From CAVPRW01 sp046727435 [NCBI: bacterium] (GTDB lineage: Bacteria; Tectomicrobia; Entotheonellia; J063): a stretch of 17,139 nucleotides of DNA. This document shows positions 1-8,018 of the stretch, one piece after another. The number at the start of each line of letters is the position of its first letter. The stretch's first letter is position 1. The translations under genes and the position numbers were made by a program. The stretch covers positions 1 to 17,139 of the forward strand of contig JBKPCR010000410.1 of assembly GCA_046727435.1 (NCBI GenBank), in the 5' to 3' direction. Under the pieces are notes generated by a model. That model did not search any database, was not told where the DNA came from, and was given only the letters and a program-made list of their open reading frames with translations.

Positions 1-549
1 GTCATGGAGGAACCTGTTCTTGATGTGGCTGGTGGGGACGGATTGTTTTTGTCGCTGCTTCGTGAGCGCTGTGGGTTTGCACAGTTAACGTTGATCGATC
101 TTTCACTTGTGGGCGTGGAGAAGGCGAGCCGCAAGGGGTTAAACGCCGAAGTAGTTGACATCACAAAATGCTTGCCATTCGCTGACAATAGCTTTGGAAC
201 GGCTTGTGCCTTGGATGTCCTGGAGCATCTCTATGATCCGCTACCGACATTGAAGGAAATGGCTCAGGTGGCGCAATCATTGGTGATTGTAGTGCCGAAT
301 TTTCACTACTGGAAAGATCGCATGCAAATGCTATTGGGTCAGGTGCCATTCCAATGCAGACCAAAGCGTGGCCACGTATATTGGTTTGATTATTTTATGC
401 TTAAGAACATGCTGACATTAGCAGGACTTCAGGTCGAGGCTCTCGTTCTGAGCGGCATCAATCGTCTAGGATCTGCGGGTAACTGGCTGGCACGATGTCA
501 TCCCAACTTATTCGCCGACAGTTTCGCCGCACGTCTGACCAAAAAATGA
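1..549 (+). CDS. MetW-like class I SAM-dependent methyltransferase, 5' end outside window
   Basis: The frame is open to the left edge and an ATG at position 4 sits almost on top of the SAM-binding motif, so the true start is probably upstream and the gene is partial. Visible motifs, counted from that ATG: motif I VLDVAGGDG (about residues 5-13), an acidic residue in LIDLS at the end of beta 2, and ALDVLEHL (about 68-75) as the post-motif helix. The stretch VVPNFHYWKDRMQMLLGQVPF resembles the FPN...W..R..L segment of MetW-type proteins. MetW relatives also occur in polysaccharide clusters as methyltransferases of unknown acceptor. The following genes are glycan-related, so a role in sugar or glycan methylation is an inference. 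The family is well supported; the substrate is not known. Confidence 0.8.
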   Translation, partial: VMEEPVLDVAGGDGLFLSLLRERCGFAQLTLIDLSLVGVEKASRKGLNAEVVDITKCLPFADNSFGTACALDVLEHLYDPLPTLKEMAQVAQSLVIVVPNFHYWKDRMQMLLGQVPFQCRPKRGHVYWFDYFMLKNMLTLAGLQVEALVLSGINRLGSAGNWLARCHPNLFADSFAARLTKK

Positions 550-643
550 TGACATAGTGCCTTGCTTTCATCTCATAGATCCGTATGTATAGTAGATCAT
601 AATGAACACACGTCTGAAGAGAGTTTTATTTGGGTCGTGATTA

Positions 644-649
644 TATAAT
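644..649 (+). promoter_or_regulatory. Candidate -10 element (TATAAT) upstream of the membrane protein gene
   Basis: The 195-bp AT-rich gap between the first two genes contains a perfect TATAAT about 95 bp before the ATG at 745. The hexamer 17 bp upstream (GAGTTT) is a poor -35 box. AT-rich sequence gives such matches by chance, so this is only a candidate. No convincing Shine-Dalgarno precedes 745. Confidence 0.25.
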
Positions 650-744
650 GGACGGAAGCATCGTTTAATAGAAATTAAGATGACCCAGTGATGGTAAGAT
701 AGTATTCATCCTATAAATCAAATTTAATGCAAAGATATTAGCGA

Positions 745-2067
745 ATGATACAGCATGTCACCCTTCCCAAGCCAGTAGTTTTTTTTAGCTGTCTGACCGC
801 TCTTATTAGTATTTTTATGGCTGTCTTGACCATTGTAGGAAACGAGTTCGTGCTCATTGAGGCGGCTGAAGTTTCATTGACAGGAGCGATTCCAATTGCC
901 ATCCTCGCAGTTACCATCGGCAGCCTTGTTGTTATCCTATGCGCAAGATCTATCTTGGGAGAGGCACTGGTTGTTTTTCTCTTACTCATTTCTGTGGAAT
1001 TTTTCATGGCAGCAGTGACAGCGGTCTTCTATCACCTTGACGACGAACGATGGCTCCATCAATGGGCTGTAGAAACCATTCGCGCAGACAGAATCGGGTG
1101 GGATTATTCATTCTTTCTAGGGGCGCTATACAGTATATTCGGTTCTAATTTACTGCTGGGAAAGGTCATTAATGGAGTAGTCACTGCTCTCCTACCCTTG
1201 CTGGTTTTTCAGATTGCGCGAACGCTTTTTGGGGACTGGACGGTTCCCCGCGCGAGTTTTTATTGGTGTTGCTCCAGCATACCGCTGTTGTTGTACGGTG
1301 CCTTTAGCATGAAAGAAAGTTTAACCGCTTTTTTCTTAACAGCAGCTCTTGGTGGGCTTGCTCTAGCGCAAAGGCATGCCCTGGCCGGTTGGATTTTTGC
1401 TTTTATCTCGGCTCTTATCCTGGCGGCTTTGCGCCCCGTTTATTCTGCAATTGCTGTATCCGCAATCATGGCTTATCTGCTTTCTGCAGTCATTGCAAGG
1501 AAGCACAGCATTATAAACTTGTTGCTATTAACGATTATGGTGGCTAGTAGTTTCTTCTTTATGAATATTATTCTCTCAGAAGTCAACTCACGATTTACGA
1601 TTTCTTATTTAGATGAGCTGCAGCATCGTCAGACTTTTGCAGGACAGATCTTAAGCTCAACAAATGCTGTGACACCCTCGAATCTTCTCATAGCCGTGTT
1701 TGGTGGAATTTATTTCCCTCCACCGATAAAGTTACTGCTTGGAATCGGTGACATCATAGAAGCACTAACGATGATGACCTGGTATGTGATTTTTCCTTTT
1801 TTTGTCTTCGGGCTTGTGGGTTCTTCTCGCTCTCCCCTCAGAAACGCGATTGGTTGTGCGGTGCTCATCGGCACGTTCGTGGCGTGTGTTTCTCTTATAT
1901 TCGGGGGAGTTTCGCATCGGCATCGGGTGCCCCTTCTCCCGCTAATGTGCATCATGGCTGGTAACGTACCACCCACGAAGAATCAGCAGCGCTGGTTGTA
2001 TGGCTGGGGGGGGAGTGTTTTGGCCTTCAACTGCGTCTATTGGTATTTGCGGGGGAGTATTGTCTAG
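745..2067 (+). CDS. Multipass membrane protein, GT-C-like glycosyltransferase or polysaccharide polymerase
   Basis: The 440-residue protein has about ten or more hydrophobic segments spread along its length. After the third hydrophobic segment comes a loop with an acidic cluster (YHLDDERW, about residue 93). The next stretch, WDYSFFLGALYSIFGSNLLLG, has the look of GT-C (ArnT/PMT, GT39-like) membrane glycosyltransferases, which keep an acidic motif in an early periplasmic loop and use polyprenyl-linked sugar donors. A GAFSMKES motif (about 186-193) and a loop with HRHRVPLLP near the C-terminus also recall O-antigen polymerases, so Wzy is the main alternative. No frameshift or internal stop is seen. 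It lies between methyltransferase genes in a polysaccharide context. The membrane nature is certain; the catalytic class is an inference. Confidence 0.6.
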   Translation: MIQHVTLPKPVVFFSCLTALISIFMAVLTIVGNEFVLIEAAEVSLTGAIPIAILAVTIGSLVVILCARSILGEALVVFLLLISVEFFMAAVTAVFYHLDDERWLHQWAVETIRADRIGWDYSFFLGALYSIFGSNLLLGKVINGVVTALLPLLVFQIARTLFGDWTVPRASFYWCCSSIPLLLYGAFSMKESLTAFFLTAALGGLALAQRHALAGWIFAFISALILAALRPVYSAIAVSAIMAYLLSAVIARKHSIINLLLLTIMVASSFFFMNIILSEVNSRFTISYLDELQHRQTFAGQILSSTNAVTPSNLLIAVFGGIYFPPPIKLLLGIGDIIEALTMMTWYVIFPFFVFGLVGSSRSPLRNAIGCAVLIGTFVACVSLIFGGVSHRHRVPLLPLMCIMAGNVPPTKNQQRWLYGWGGSVLAFNCVYWYLRGSIV

Positions 2068-2477
2068 GGGTGTGATAAAGGTTTGCGATATTATCAAAAA
2101 GCTCTCACGGGGACGGTGGTAACTGCACCTTTTGATCTCGTATTAGCATTTAAAGCGGTGCGGAATGGGGTAGATTGTAGAGATTTTGAAGGAAGTCGTT
2201 AAGGGTAGTAGATTGCTCCGCAAAGAGTTTGAGCAAGGAAGCATCCAACCGGTTAATTTGCCCGACTGTTATGATTTGCCATGTCAGGGGTCCAGATGCT
2301 ACCCTTCAGCCGGATGCTCTAGAATTTCGTCCCCTTTTTGTCCCATGATCCATCTTCCTCCGCTGCACACCTCTCAGACATTGAGGAGCATAGAACTCAG
2401 ATCAAGCCTCGGCTTATGTCGGAATCTCAGTGGGTAATTTTTTAGCCTTGCAAATAGGTGACGGAGAAAAAAGATAC
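2068..2477 (+). other. Gene-poor stretch with a possible glycosyltransferase start remnant
   Basis: No intact gene is visible in these 410 bases. A GTG at 2072 opens a short frame reading MIKVCDIIKKLSRGRW before a TAA at 2120. This resembles the first strand and glycine loop of GT4 glycosyltransferases (for example M.KVC.II..L.RGG). What follows is not recognisable in any frame. It may be the decayed start of a lost glycosyltransferase, but 16 residues are weak evidence. Confidence 0.25.
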
Positions 2478-2878
2478 ATGAAGTTTACTTCTATTCTCCT
2501 CAAATCTAAGAATCCCTTACTCCGCTGGGTTCACTCCACGCGATTCAACCGTGTCATAGCTGTGTCGCATCATTATAAAGGGCACGATCGATCCCTACTT
2601 GATTATGGGTGTGGCGATAGGGAGCTAGTGCGAAGGCTGAGTAATTTTTTGGGTTTGTCGCAGGAGCTGATATAGATAATGAGAAGCTTAGGGCAGCACA
2701 GTATCTCGGTATCCCTGAAAATGGAATCTTTTCCCATATTGATAATCTTCATGATAGGATAAGATATCGAATTTCAAACTCGACTTTGGCCATTTTTCTT
2801 TCAACCAGATATCAGGCAAAATGGCAGCCAGATGAGGGCTTTATTGAGGGAGGTATAGGAGGCTACGGAATTTCGTGA
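2478..2878 (+). pseudogene. Class I SAM methyltransferase, frameshifted and truncated
   Basis: From the ATG at 2478 (GGAG at 2463-2466) the frame runs through FNRVIAVSHHYKG and motif I LLDYGCGD to a TAG near 2673. The +1-shifted frame immediately continues with GADIDNEKLRAAQYLGIP, which is the expected acidic strand and helix after motif I. This shows one indel around 2660. The shifted frame stays open to a TGA at 2876 but loses recognisable methyltransferase features after about 2760. The total is far shorter than the usual 220-260 residues, so the C-terminal half is missing. It is one of four methyltransferase sequences in the left half of a glycan locus and is presumably inactive. Confidence 0.65.
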
Positions 2879-3077
2879 GTCTACCTCCTCACCAGACTTC
2901 ACTTAATTTCTGCCCTGCACCAGCCCGCCCTTGCCTGATCTACGAGGACTCCATTCCCAAATGGCCAAAGTCGAGTTCCAGGCTCATCAGAGTTTTACAT
3001 TGGGAACAAAGATATGCCTTGCAAGGTCGCAAGACATCGGAGGATTTGCCTAATTTTGATGGGCGGGATCGGCTATT

Positions 3078-3437
3078 TTGCGGCTAGATGATATAGGAGC
3101 GGCTGCCTACACAATATGGGCGGTTTGTGTCAGACCTACAGGCGTTTCACCTACGTATGGTCGTATTTGCGGGGCAATTGCCTTGAGCTTGCTGTTGGCC
3201 GTCACTACGACGTTACTGTTGCCGAACTGGGTGGTGTTAACCTTTTGCATCCCTGTACTGATGGTGATGTCTTCCACTGGCATTGTTCCTGAAATTCTGT
3301 CCATTAGCGATGCTGATATACAGATATATGATGTTGTTCTGCTCATAGTCCTCTACAAAGTAGGTCGTTTGCTAATCTTCGGATGCAATTGATATGTGTT
3401 TATAGCGTTTATTTGGCTATTATTCTATTTGTGCTAG
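3078..3437 (+). pseudogene. N-terminal fragment of a polymerase- or O-antigen-ligase-like membrane protein
   Basis: A 104-codon frame (TTG at 3078, stop at 3390-3392) contains two strong hydrophobic segments (ALSLLLAVTTTLLLPNWVVL and VVLLIVLYKVGRLLI) around ISDADIQIYDVV. The pattern of hydrophobic helix, is..Di..yD, hydrophobic helix is what the N-termini of Wzy and WaaL-like proteins show. After the stop, the same frame continues with another hydrophobic stretch (FIAFIWLLFYLC) to a second stop at 3435-3437, and later stops follow. The gene therefore looks decayed by nonsense mutations and 3' loss. The start is uncertain. Family assignment rests on topology only. Confidence 0.4.
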
Positions 3438-3646
3438 TATTATTTTAGACAATTATTATAGCATACTACCATTTCGGGGATGAAGTATTTTGAGGAGAAA
3501 TAATTTCCTATTAAGTTTTATAACACAAATCATTGTCGTCTTCCTATTGAATTAAAAGCTCAACAATCAAAAACAGATTAATATAAGCTAAAAAATTATG
3601 AGTATTTTGGTAATTTAGTGGCTATTACCTCATGGTTCGCTCATTT
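3438..3646 (+). other. Very AT-rich non-coding spacer
   Basis: This stretch is visibly AT-rich, with many stops in all frames. It is probably the eroded tail of the membrane protein gene to its left. The composition changes abruptly to GC-rich at about 3640, where the IS remnant begins, marking an insertion boundary. No terminator or conserved gene is recognised. Confidence 0.5.
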
Positions 3647-4385
3647 TCAGGGCGGTTTGTGAGAATCGGCACAGAGGCGCGTGTAAATGTCGGTAGAGAA
3701 ATTCAGGAGCGCGAGGATGCGTTGGCGCACGCGAGCGAGGGGTGTGAGATGACGGCGCCAACGGCGGCCCAGGACCTCCCGGACGCGGGTGATGGCGGGC
3801 ACGTACAAGGGATCATCCGCCCGCTGGCCGGGCACGACATCCGTCGCTACCGGTATGCCCAGCGGATCCAGGGCCGACACCATGACCTTGACCTGGGGCA
3901 GGTCTGGGCGATGGTCTTTGCTATGTCCAAACTGAAACAACCCTCTTCCGTCACAGTCCAGTGCCCGTTGGCGGTGGTACTATCCAGGCGGACGCAGGCT
4001 GACTCCAGGTCATAGACGCGCAGTACGTGTTGATTCAGGGCACTCTCAAAGGGACTCCAACGCGAATCCTTGCTCAAAGCCTCCAGCACCGTGGGCAGTC
4101 GGTCTTCGCTGACGTCCAATGGATGCACCGACTGCCTCGTGCAGTCGCACAGTGCATGGAGCCGTTGTTGGGCCAGGGGGCCACGTGGTTCAACCGATGG
4201 TCACCCTCGGAGAGAACATGCGTCAGCCAGAGCCCGCTCACCTAGCCCAGGCTCAGGCCTACCCAGTTGCCATGGGTGGGAAAATGCTCGTCCAACAGGG
4301 GGTAAACCCCCATGCGCTCCAGCTGGGCCAGTAGCAGGGGAATATCATCGACACGTTCCGTAATCAGGGTCAGGGGTTCGGGCAT
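3647..4385 (-). pseudogene. IS1634/IS4-type transposase, degenerate with internal deletion
   Basis: The gene reads right to left from the ATG at 4385: MPEPLTLITERVDDIP, then LLDEHFPTHGNWVGLSLG. A W-to-TAG nonsense codon follows (about 4241), then GLWLTHVLSEGDHRLNHV. A one-base deletion near 4188 shifts the frame to QSVHPLDVSEDRL and VYDLESACVRLDSTTANG. A second shift near 3942 leads to FQFGHSKDHRPDLPQVKVM and GQRADDPLYVPAI. These are hallmark blocks of IS1634-like DDE transposases (LDST and GHSKDHRPD). After VREVLGRR the frame jumps to a basic tail ending RILALLNFSTDIYTRL, which resembles a transposase C-terminus. The large central part, including the rest of the DDE core, is therefore deleted. 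It cannot encode an active enzyme. Confidence 0.85.
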
Positions 4386-4807
4386 GGCTCTCCCTCTCTG
4401 CCACTGGCACCCCACATCCGACCTCACAGTGCGGGCTCAGAGGGTGCCAGCCACCTCATGAGGGATTGCTATGTATAGAGAGCTAAAACCTTACCACAAT
4501 GTTTAGAACTGCTGCAAATTTGAGCGAACCGCGAGTTGAAAGTAACACCAGACCGCAAAGAGACAATAGAGCCTTACGAGGCCGCTCCTGTGCTAGTGCT
4601 CCGGAAGGTTCGTCGAGAAGAACGACTCAGAAGTTTGCACACTTGTTGCGACCCCTTGCCCTTTTCAGGTATTGTCGCAACAATGGCTCTATTCTTGTCT
4701 TCATTTGCCATACCGGCCCTCATGCATGATGATAGGGTGTCTTGACTCAACATTAGCTTCTTGCACGAACGCTATCGCAAGAGGCTAAATTCTCAAAGGA
4801 TGCTACA
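4386..4807. other. Intergenic region holding an imperfect palindrome
   Basis: This covers the sequence upstream of the dead transposase and before the next methyltransferase pseudogene. Short overlapping frames at 4499-4745 match nothing I recognise. The IS end probably lies here; CCTCATG-containing sequences at about 3629 and 4452 could be remnants of terminal inverted repeats, but the match is poor. The notable structure is the palindrome at 4561-4700, listed separately. Confidence 0.4.
4561..4700. repeat. Large imperfect inverted repeat with an inner 10-bp hairpin
   Basis: The outer arms are AGACAATAGAGCC (4561-4573) and GGCTCTATTCTTGTCT (4685-4700), complementary apart from a 3-base insertion. 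Nested directly inside the right arm is a perfect 10-bp stem, TTGTTGCGAC (4643-4652) with GTCGCAACAA (4674-4683), closing a 21-base loop. The arrangement could be a miniature inverted-repeat element, an IS end or a transcription-stop structure. No T-run follows the inner hairpin. Function is unknown. Confidence 0.45.
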
Positions 4808-5619
4808 GTGGATATAAATAAAGATCGTCAAAGATCTATATACAACAAATATTCTTTAGAATATGAAAGATCTGTATTATATGTACATAGAATGTTAAAA
4901 TTATATACCGTTGATATGCGGAAGAACGAGTGTATAGACAAAGATATTTTCGAAATTGGTTGTGGCAACGCGTATATTTTTCGGCAATTGCATTCATCTT
5001 TAGTGTATTTTAAATCATATACTGGAATCCATATATCTGAAGAAATGATCAAGAGAAATGTCGAAACCTACGGGGGCCTACAAAATGTCTCGTTCTTCGC
5101 CAATGATGCGGAAACATTGGCCAATATAGATAATAAAAGTTTTGCGGGTGCTTGCATCACTTAGATCACCCCGAAACAGCAGTCAAAAATGTATATAAAA
5201 AATTACGGGATGAAGGATTATTCCTTGCTGTAGAACTGAATCGGGAACATCCTGCAGCCTCGTTCCTAGGACTTTACTCATTTATATTTCGATTAGATCC
5301 AGCGAAAGTCAGATATACTGTAAAAAAATTTTTGAATGGACTTGTCAGATTTCTAAAAGAGAAATCAAGGCAAGATCCTTATATTGAAAATCATCCAGGG
5401 CACCCTGGAAAAAGAACGCCGCTCGAATACAGAGAAATGTTACAAAATTCAGTTTCATGATATGAAGATCTATTATCTTTATCTCGACTTACTTCCTTAT
5501 GTCGTCTATAAATATAATAGTTTATCTTTAGATCAGTGGTTGCAATGAGCAGCCCACTACTACGATTGGAACGTCTACGAGATGTTGGGAGCACTATACT
5601 TATTCAAGCAAGAAAGTAA
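4808..5619 (+). pseudogene. SAM-dependent methyltransferase, three reading-frame breaks, very AT-rich
   Basis: From the GTG at 4808 the protein begins MDINKDRQRSIYNKYSLEYE and has motif I FEIGCGNAYIF (about residues 47-57), then NDAETLANIDNKSF. A small deletion/frameshift at about 5150 removes the start of the expected SIGALHHL block; the other frame continues LHHLDHPETAVKNVYKKLRD. A second break near 5445 leads from YREMLQ to KIQFHDMKIYYLYLDLLPYV. A third near 5545 leads to LLRLERLRDVGSTILIQARK with a stop at 5617-5619, a plausible methyltransferase C-terminus. Joined, this gives about 265 residues, normal for the family. Composition is much more AT-rich than the asnB-type genes to the right, suggesting a different origin. 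A sequencing-error explanation would require three independent indels, so decay is more likely. Confidence 0.75.
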
Positions 5620-5685
5620 AGGTATTTTCAACATGCCGATATGATAAGTTGTTGTATGATATATAACAGACTATTTCAATATTTA

Positions 5686-6638
5686 TTAGATGCTATAATT
5701 CCATGGGCGATATTGTAGGCGAAAGTTATGCAGTCCACAACACGTCTCCATGATGGTGTCGCGAATGCCGTCCTTCAAGAGGCGTATCCTGTCTTTCATC
5801 ATCCGGTAGCGTTTCACAGCGCCGATCGCGTGTTCGAGACGGATTCTGATAGATGAGATAGCACGATGGGCCGCGTGCGACGGTGGCGTGAGTTCACCGC
5901 CACGCAGTTTTTTCTTGGGTTGGACGATCGTGATCCCATCGCGTGTAAAGCAATGAAAGCCCAGATCTTGATCGAGACAACTCCCGTGGGGCAGGGGATA
6001 GCCGGCCAGATCCGCCCGACTTTTATCATGAGCTTTCCCCTTACAGGTGTCGCTCAAGAAGCAAATGTGACAGCTCTCGTTGATCACCAGCAGGTTTTTG
6101 ACCGTGTCGCACGTTTTCTTTCCGCTGTAGTAGTCCTGCTGTTCCTCTGGATCGGTGGGGCGGTGGATCGGTCGCTCAGTGCCATCATGCCAAAAAGGGA
6201 GGTGTTGGGCGCGGCCTTCGTCCGTTCGGCCGCGAGCCATGCGGCAAAGTCGTCGGCCGTGCGGGCTGGAAGCAGCTCTTGGTGGGCTCATGCCGGATTC
6301 AACATGGCATGGAGGAGATGAATCCACTTATTGGCGTTCGCTTGGGACATCCCAAAGAGCTGGCCTTGCACCTCTTGGAGAGGATTTTGTTTCAAGTAGG
6401 TCAGGGTGAAGAGCTATTTGTCTGCCATTGTGGGTACAGGACAATTGTCATACGGACTGTAGCGGCGGCTTGTGCGGGGTTGTCGATCAATGGTGCGGTC
6501 TCGCAGATAGGTCACCAGCGTGTACTCGAAAGGGGGCAGCAGCGCCGTGAATTCTTGCTCGGTTAATCCCGTCATCGCCCGTAAACTCCCGGCACGTTGT
6601 GTGACGTCTTCGTAGCTTGGCATAGGCACCTCCGACAC
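5686..6638 (-). pseudogene. IS5-type DDE transposase (DDE_Tnp_4-like), two stops and one frameshift
   Basis: Read right to left, the N-terminal part starts at a GTG (6638) or ATG (6623) and includes AMTGLTEQEFTALLPPFEY. It is stopped by TAG after TMADK, continues in the same frame as LFTLTYLKQNPLQEVQGQLF and GMSQANANKWIHLLHAML, meets a TGA, and resumes ELLPARTADDFAAWL. A frameshift in a T/C run near 6190 moves into an intact catalytic region: DGTERPIHRPTD (first D), YYSGKKTCDTVKNLLV, AHDK, QDLGFHCF, QPKKKLRGG and IRLEHAIGAVKRYRMMKD (E), ending CCGLHNFRLQYRPW. These blocks define the IS5-group DDE_Tnp_4 transposases. The gene is dead in its present form. Its terminal inverted repeats were not resolved by eye. 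Confidence 0.88.
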
Positions 6639-6696
6639 TCGGTAATCGGTCGTGAGGCATGATACACTCTAAATCTTGATAAGGTCTAATGAAAGA

Positions 6697-6902
6697 CGGC
6701 TTGGCCAAGAAGTAATACGTACCTGCGAATAGGTGGGCTTAAGGCTCATACACTGCCGTTATTACAACCTTGCGCCATCCATATTTACGCGGTGCCGGCA
6801 GGTCGAAAGAACACCTTCATGCGACTTTGGCTTGAGCTGGAGGAGTTCCTCAACGATGTGGATGGAGTTAGTTCGCCTATCTGTCTTCATTGTGATCAGC
6901 TA
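6697..6902 (+). pseudogene. 3' fragment of a methyltransferase, homologous to the intact gene at 9586-10380
   Basis: Reading from 6697 gives RLGQEVIRTCE, a TAG, then VGLRLIHCRYYNLAP. A frame change at about 6791 leads to GRKNTFMRLWLELEEFLNDVD. The intact protein encoded at 9586-10380 ends with DQQVMETCEQGGLTIRS, CRYYNLHP and DRKNAFLKLWFDLEEFLNEMD, so the order and spacing agree. Where the homologue has CEQ, this copy has CE-stop, consistent with a CAG-to-TAG change. Recognisable protein similarity ends at about 6869; weak nucleotide similarity may extend to 6902. The rest of the gene is missing, replaced on the left by the IS5 remnant and on the right by the IS256 remnant. It is a non-functional scar of a second copy or close relative. 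Confidence 0.8.
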
Positions 6903-7209
6903 ACCCCCAACCGGAGGCCGACGCACGCTGATGGTACCCATTGTGAGGCTCAGCCGCTGGGGTTTGCGGTATCCGTTACGCCCTCCAGTAGGCGCATCCA
7001 CGGCGGCCCGTCTGGCGGATTTCGGCCGGCCTAGGAGCTCCGTGACCTCTTCCTCCAACAGCATTTGCATCAGCTGCTGAACGTGCTCCCGGACCAACGC
7101 CTCCAGCGCCTCCCCGATGCGCCTTGATGTTGTGACGTGCCTTGCGGTCTTTTGTGGCATGGCGGTGTCGCCTTGCTAGGCCGGGTCTTCGTCCGGTGGG
7201 TTTGGTCAC
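6903..7209 (-). pseudogene. IS256 (Mutator-type) transposase, N-terminal fragment only, frameshifted
   Basis: Read right to left, a GTG at 7209 begins MTKPTGRRPGLARRHRH, followed by KDRKARHNIKA. A frameshift near 7115 leads to EALEALVREHVQQLMQMLLE, EVTELLGRPKSARRA, DAPTGGRNGYRKPQRLSL and TMGTISVRRPPV, where similarity stops at the junction with the methyltransferase scar. EEVTELLGRPK...RNGY.KP is the standard N-terminal block of IS256 transposases. The full-length protein is about 400 residues, so roughly three quarters, including the whole DDE catalytic domain, is absent. Inactive. Confidence 0.85.
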
Positions 7210-7433
7210 CCACGAGGATACACCGCCTTTCTCCTATTTCCACACCAGCTCTGTAAGAATACTCCTCTGAAAATAGCCTGGGCGTATTTTCATCCGGGGG
7301 GATGTGTCCCTGGCATATGAGGAACTGGTGGCGCATTCACATGACGCATATTCTTCGGTGCCGACCGCTCCTGGACCCCGCGCCAGCAGGATCACGCGTG
7401 GGGATCCGGGGGGCCGGACGGCCACCGGGCTGG

Positions 7434-8018
7434 CTATTTGTAGTGAATGAGCAAGCTGGCGCGACCAATCTCAAAGGTGTTCACATTATTGGGGCCGATT
7501 GTCGTGCAACATCCCGCCCACTTGACCTCAACGGTGTGCGTCTCCGGCGCGACTGCCATATAGAAGGTGTAGGACAGCATGCGGAAGAGATTTTTATCCC
7601 CCACTTCAGGATCGCCTACGAGCAGCGCCGGGGGCTGCACGAGCGCCGCTGTCTGCGAATAGCCCATGTCGGTGAAGAACTCATCGCTTGAGATGTGGCC
7701 GTACATGGGCTGGCCATCTACGAGCGCTTGAAACACGACCCAGTTATCATTCGGCCGCGCCAGGGCGCTGAGCGTGGCAATAATACAGGCCCCGCGACTG
7801 GTCCTTACCGAGGTCTCAAATAGCGGCGTCGACTCAAACGTGCCGCCAGAGCCCACTAAGTCATGGCTTGTGTAATGCTTAGCGGTGGTGGCTAACACCT
7901 TAACGGCCGTAGAGCCATTGTTCTCACAACCGCCCACCCCTTCATCCTGTGCATGCACGCTGGTAGCGCCAAGGCCGACCAACAGCATGACCGTAATAAC
8001 TCTCATCCAACGTTTCAT
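7434..8018 (-). CDS. Exported protein of unknown function
   Basis: The 194-residue protein starts with a clear Sec signal peptide: MKRWMR, a hydrophobic core VITVMLLVGLGA, then SVHAQ with likely cleavage after AHA (about residue 23). The mature part (about 170 residues) has four cysteines (one early, one in GACIIA, a CC pair in GCCTTIG) and alternating beta-like hydrophobics, with no membrane segment. This suggests a small beta-rich periplasmic or secreted domain with disulfides. I recognise no family. The ATG at 8018 has an AAGGA-type ribosome site six bases upstream. It is divergent from the glycosyltransferase at 8415 and is separated from polysaccharide genes by IS debris, so it may be unrelated to them. 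The gene looks intact. See the TTGAC repeats for possible control. Confidence 0.75.
   Translation of the reverse strand: MKRWMRVITVMLLVGLGATSVHAQDEGVGGCENNGSTAVKVLATTAKHYTSHDLVGSGGTFESTPLFETSVRTSRGACIIATLSALARPNDNWVVFQALVDGQPMYGHISSDEFFTDMGYSQTAALVQPPALLVGDPEVGDKNLFRMLSYTFYMAVAPETHTVEVKWAGCCTTIGPNNVNTFEIGRASLLIHYK

Larger units (their letters stand above)
5686..7209 (-). mobile_element. Insertion-sequence scar: IS5-type and IS256-type remnants flanking a host gene fragment
   Basis: Two unrelated, degenerate transposase genes lie in the same orientation with a 206-bp piece of a methyltransferase gene between them. The arrangement is best explained by successive insertions and deletions into a once-complete methyltransferase gene or its duplicate. 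Exact element ends and target duplications cannot be fixed by eye. Confidence 0.6.

Noticed and set aside
3627-4466. CCTCATG-containing sequences near both sides as terminal inverted repeats of the IS1634 remnant
   Set aside because: Only about seven bases match well; IS ends cannot be set by this alone.
4499-4745. Two overlapping short plus-strand frames
   Set aside because: They overlap each other and cover the palindrome; no motif, no good ribosome site, no continuity with neighbours.
7412-7423. GC-rich 5-bp hairpin just downstream of the exported-protein stop as a terminator
   Set aside because: Two-base loop and no following U-run on the minus strand; not a convincing intrinsic terminator.
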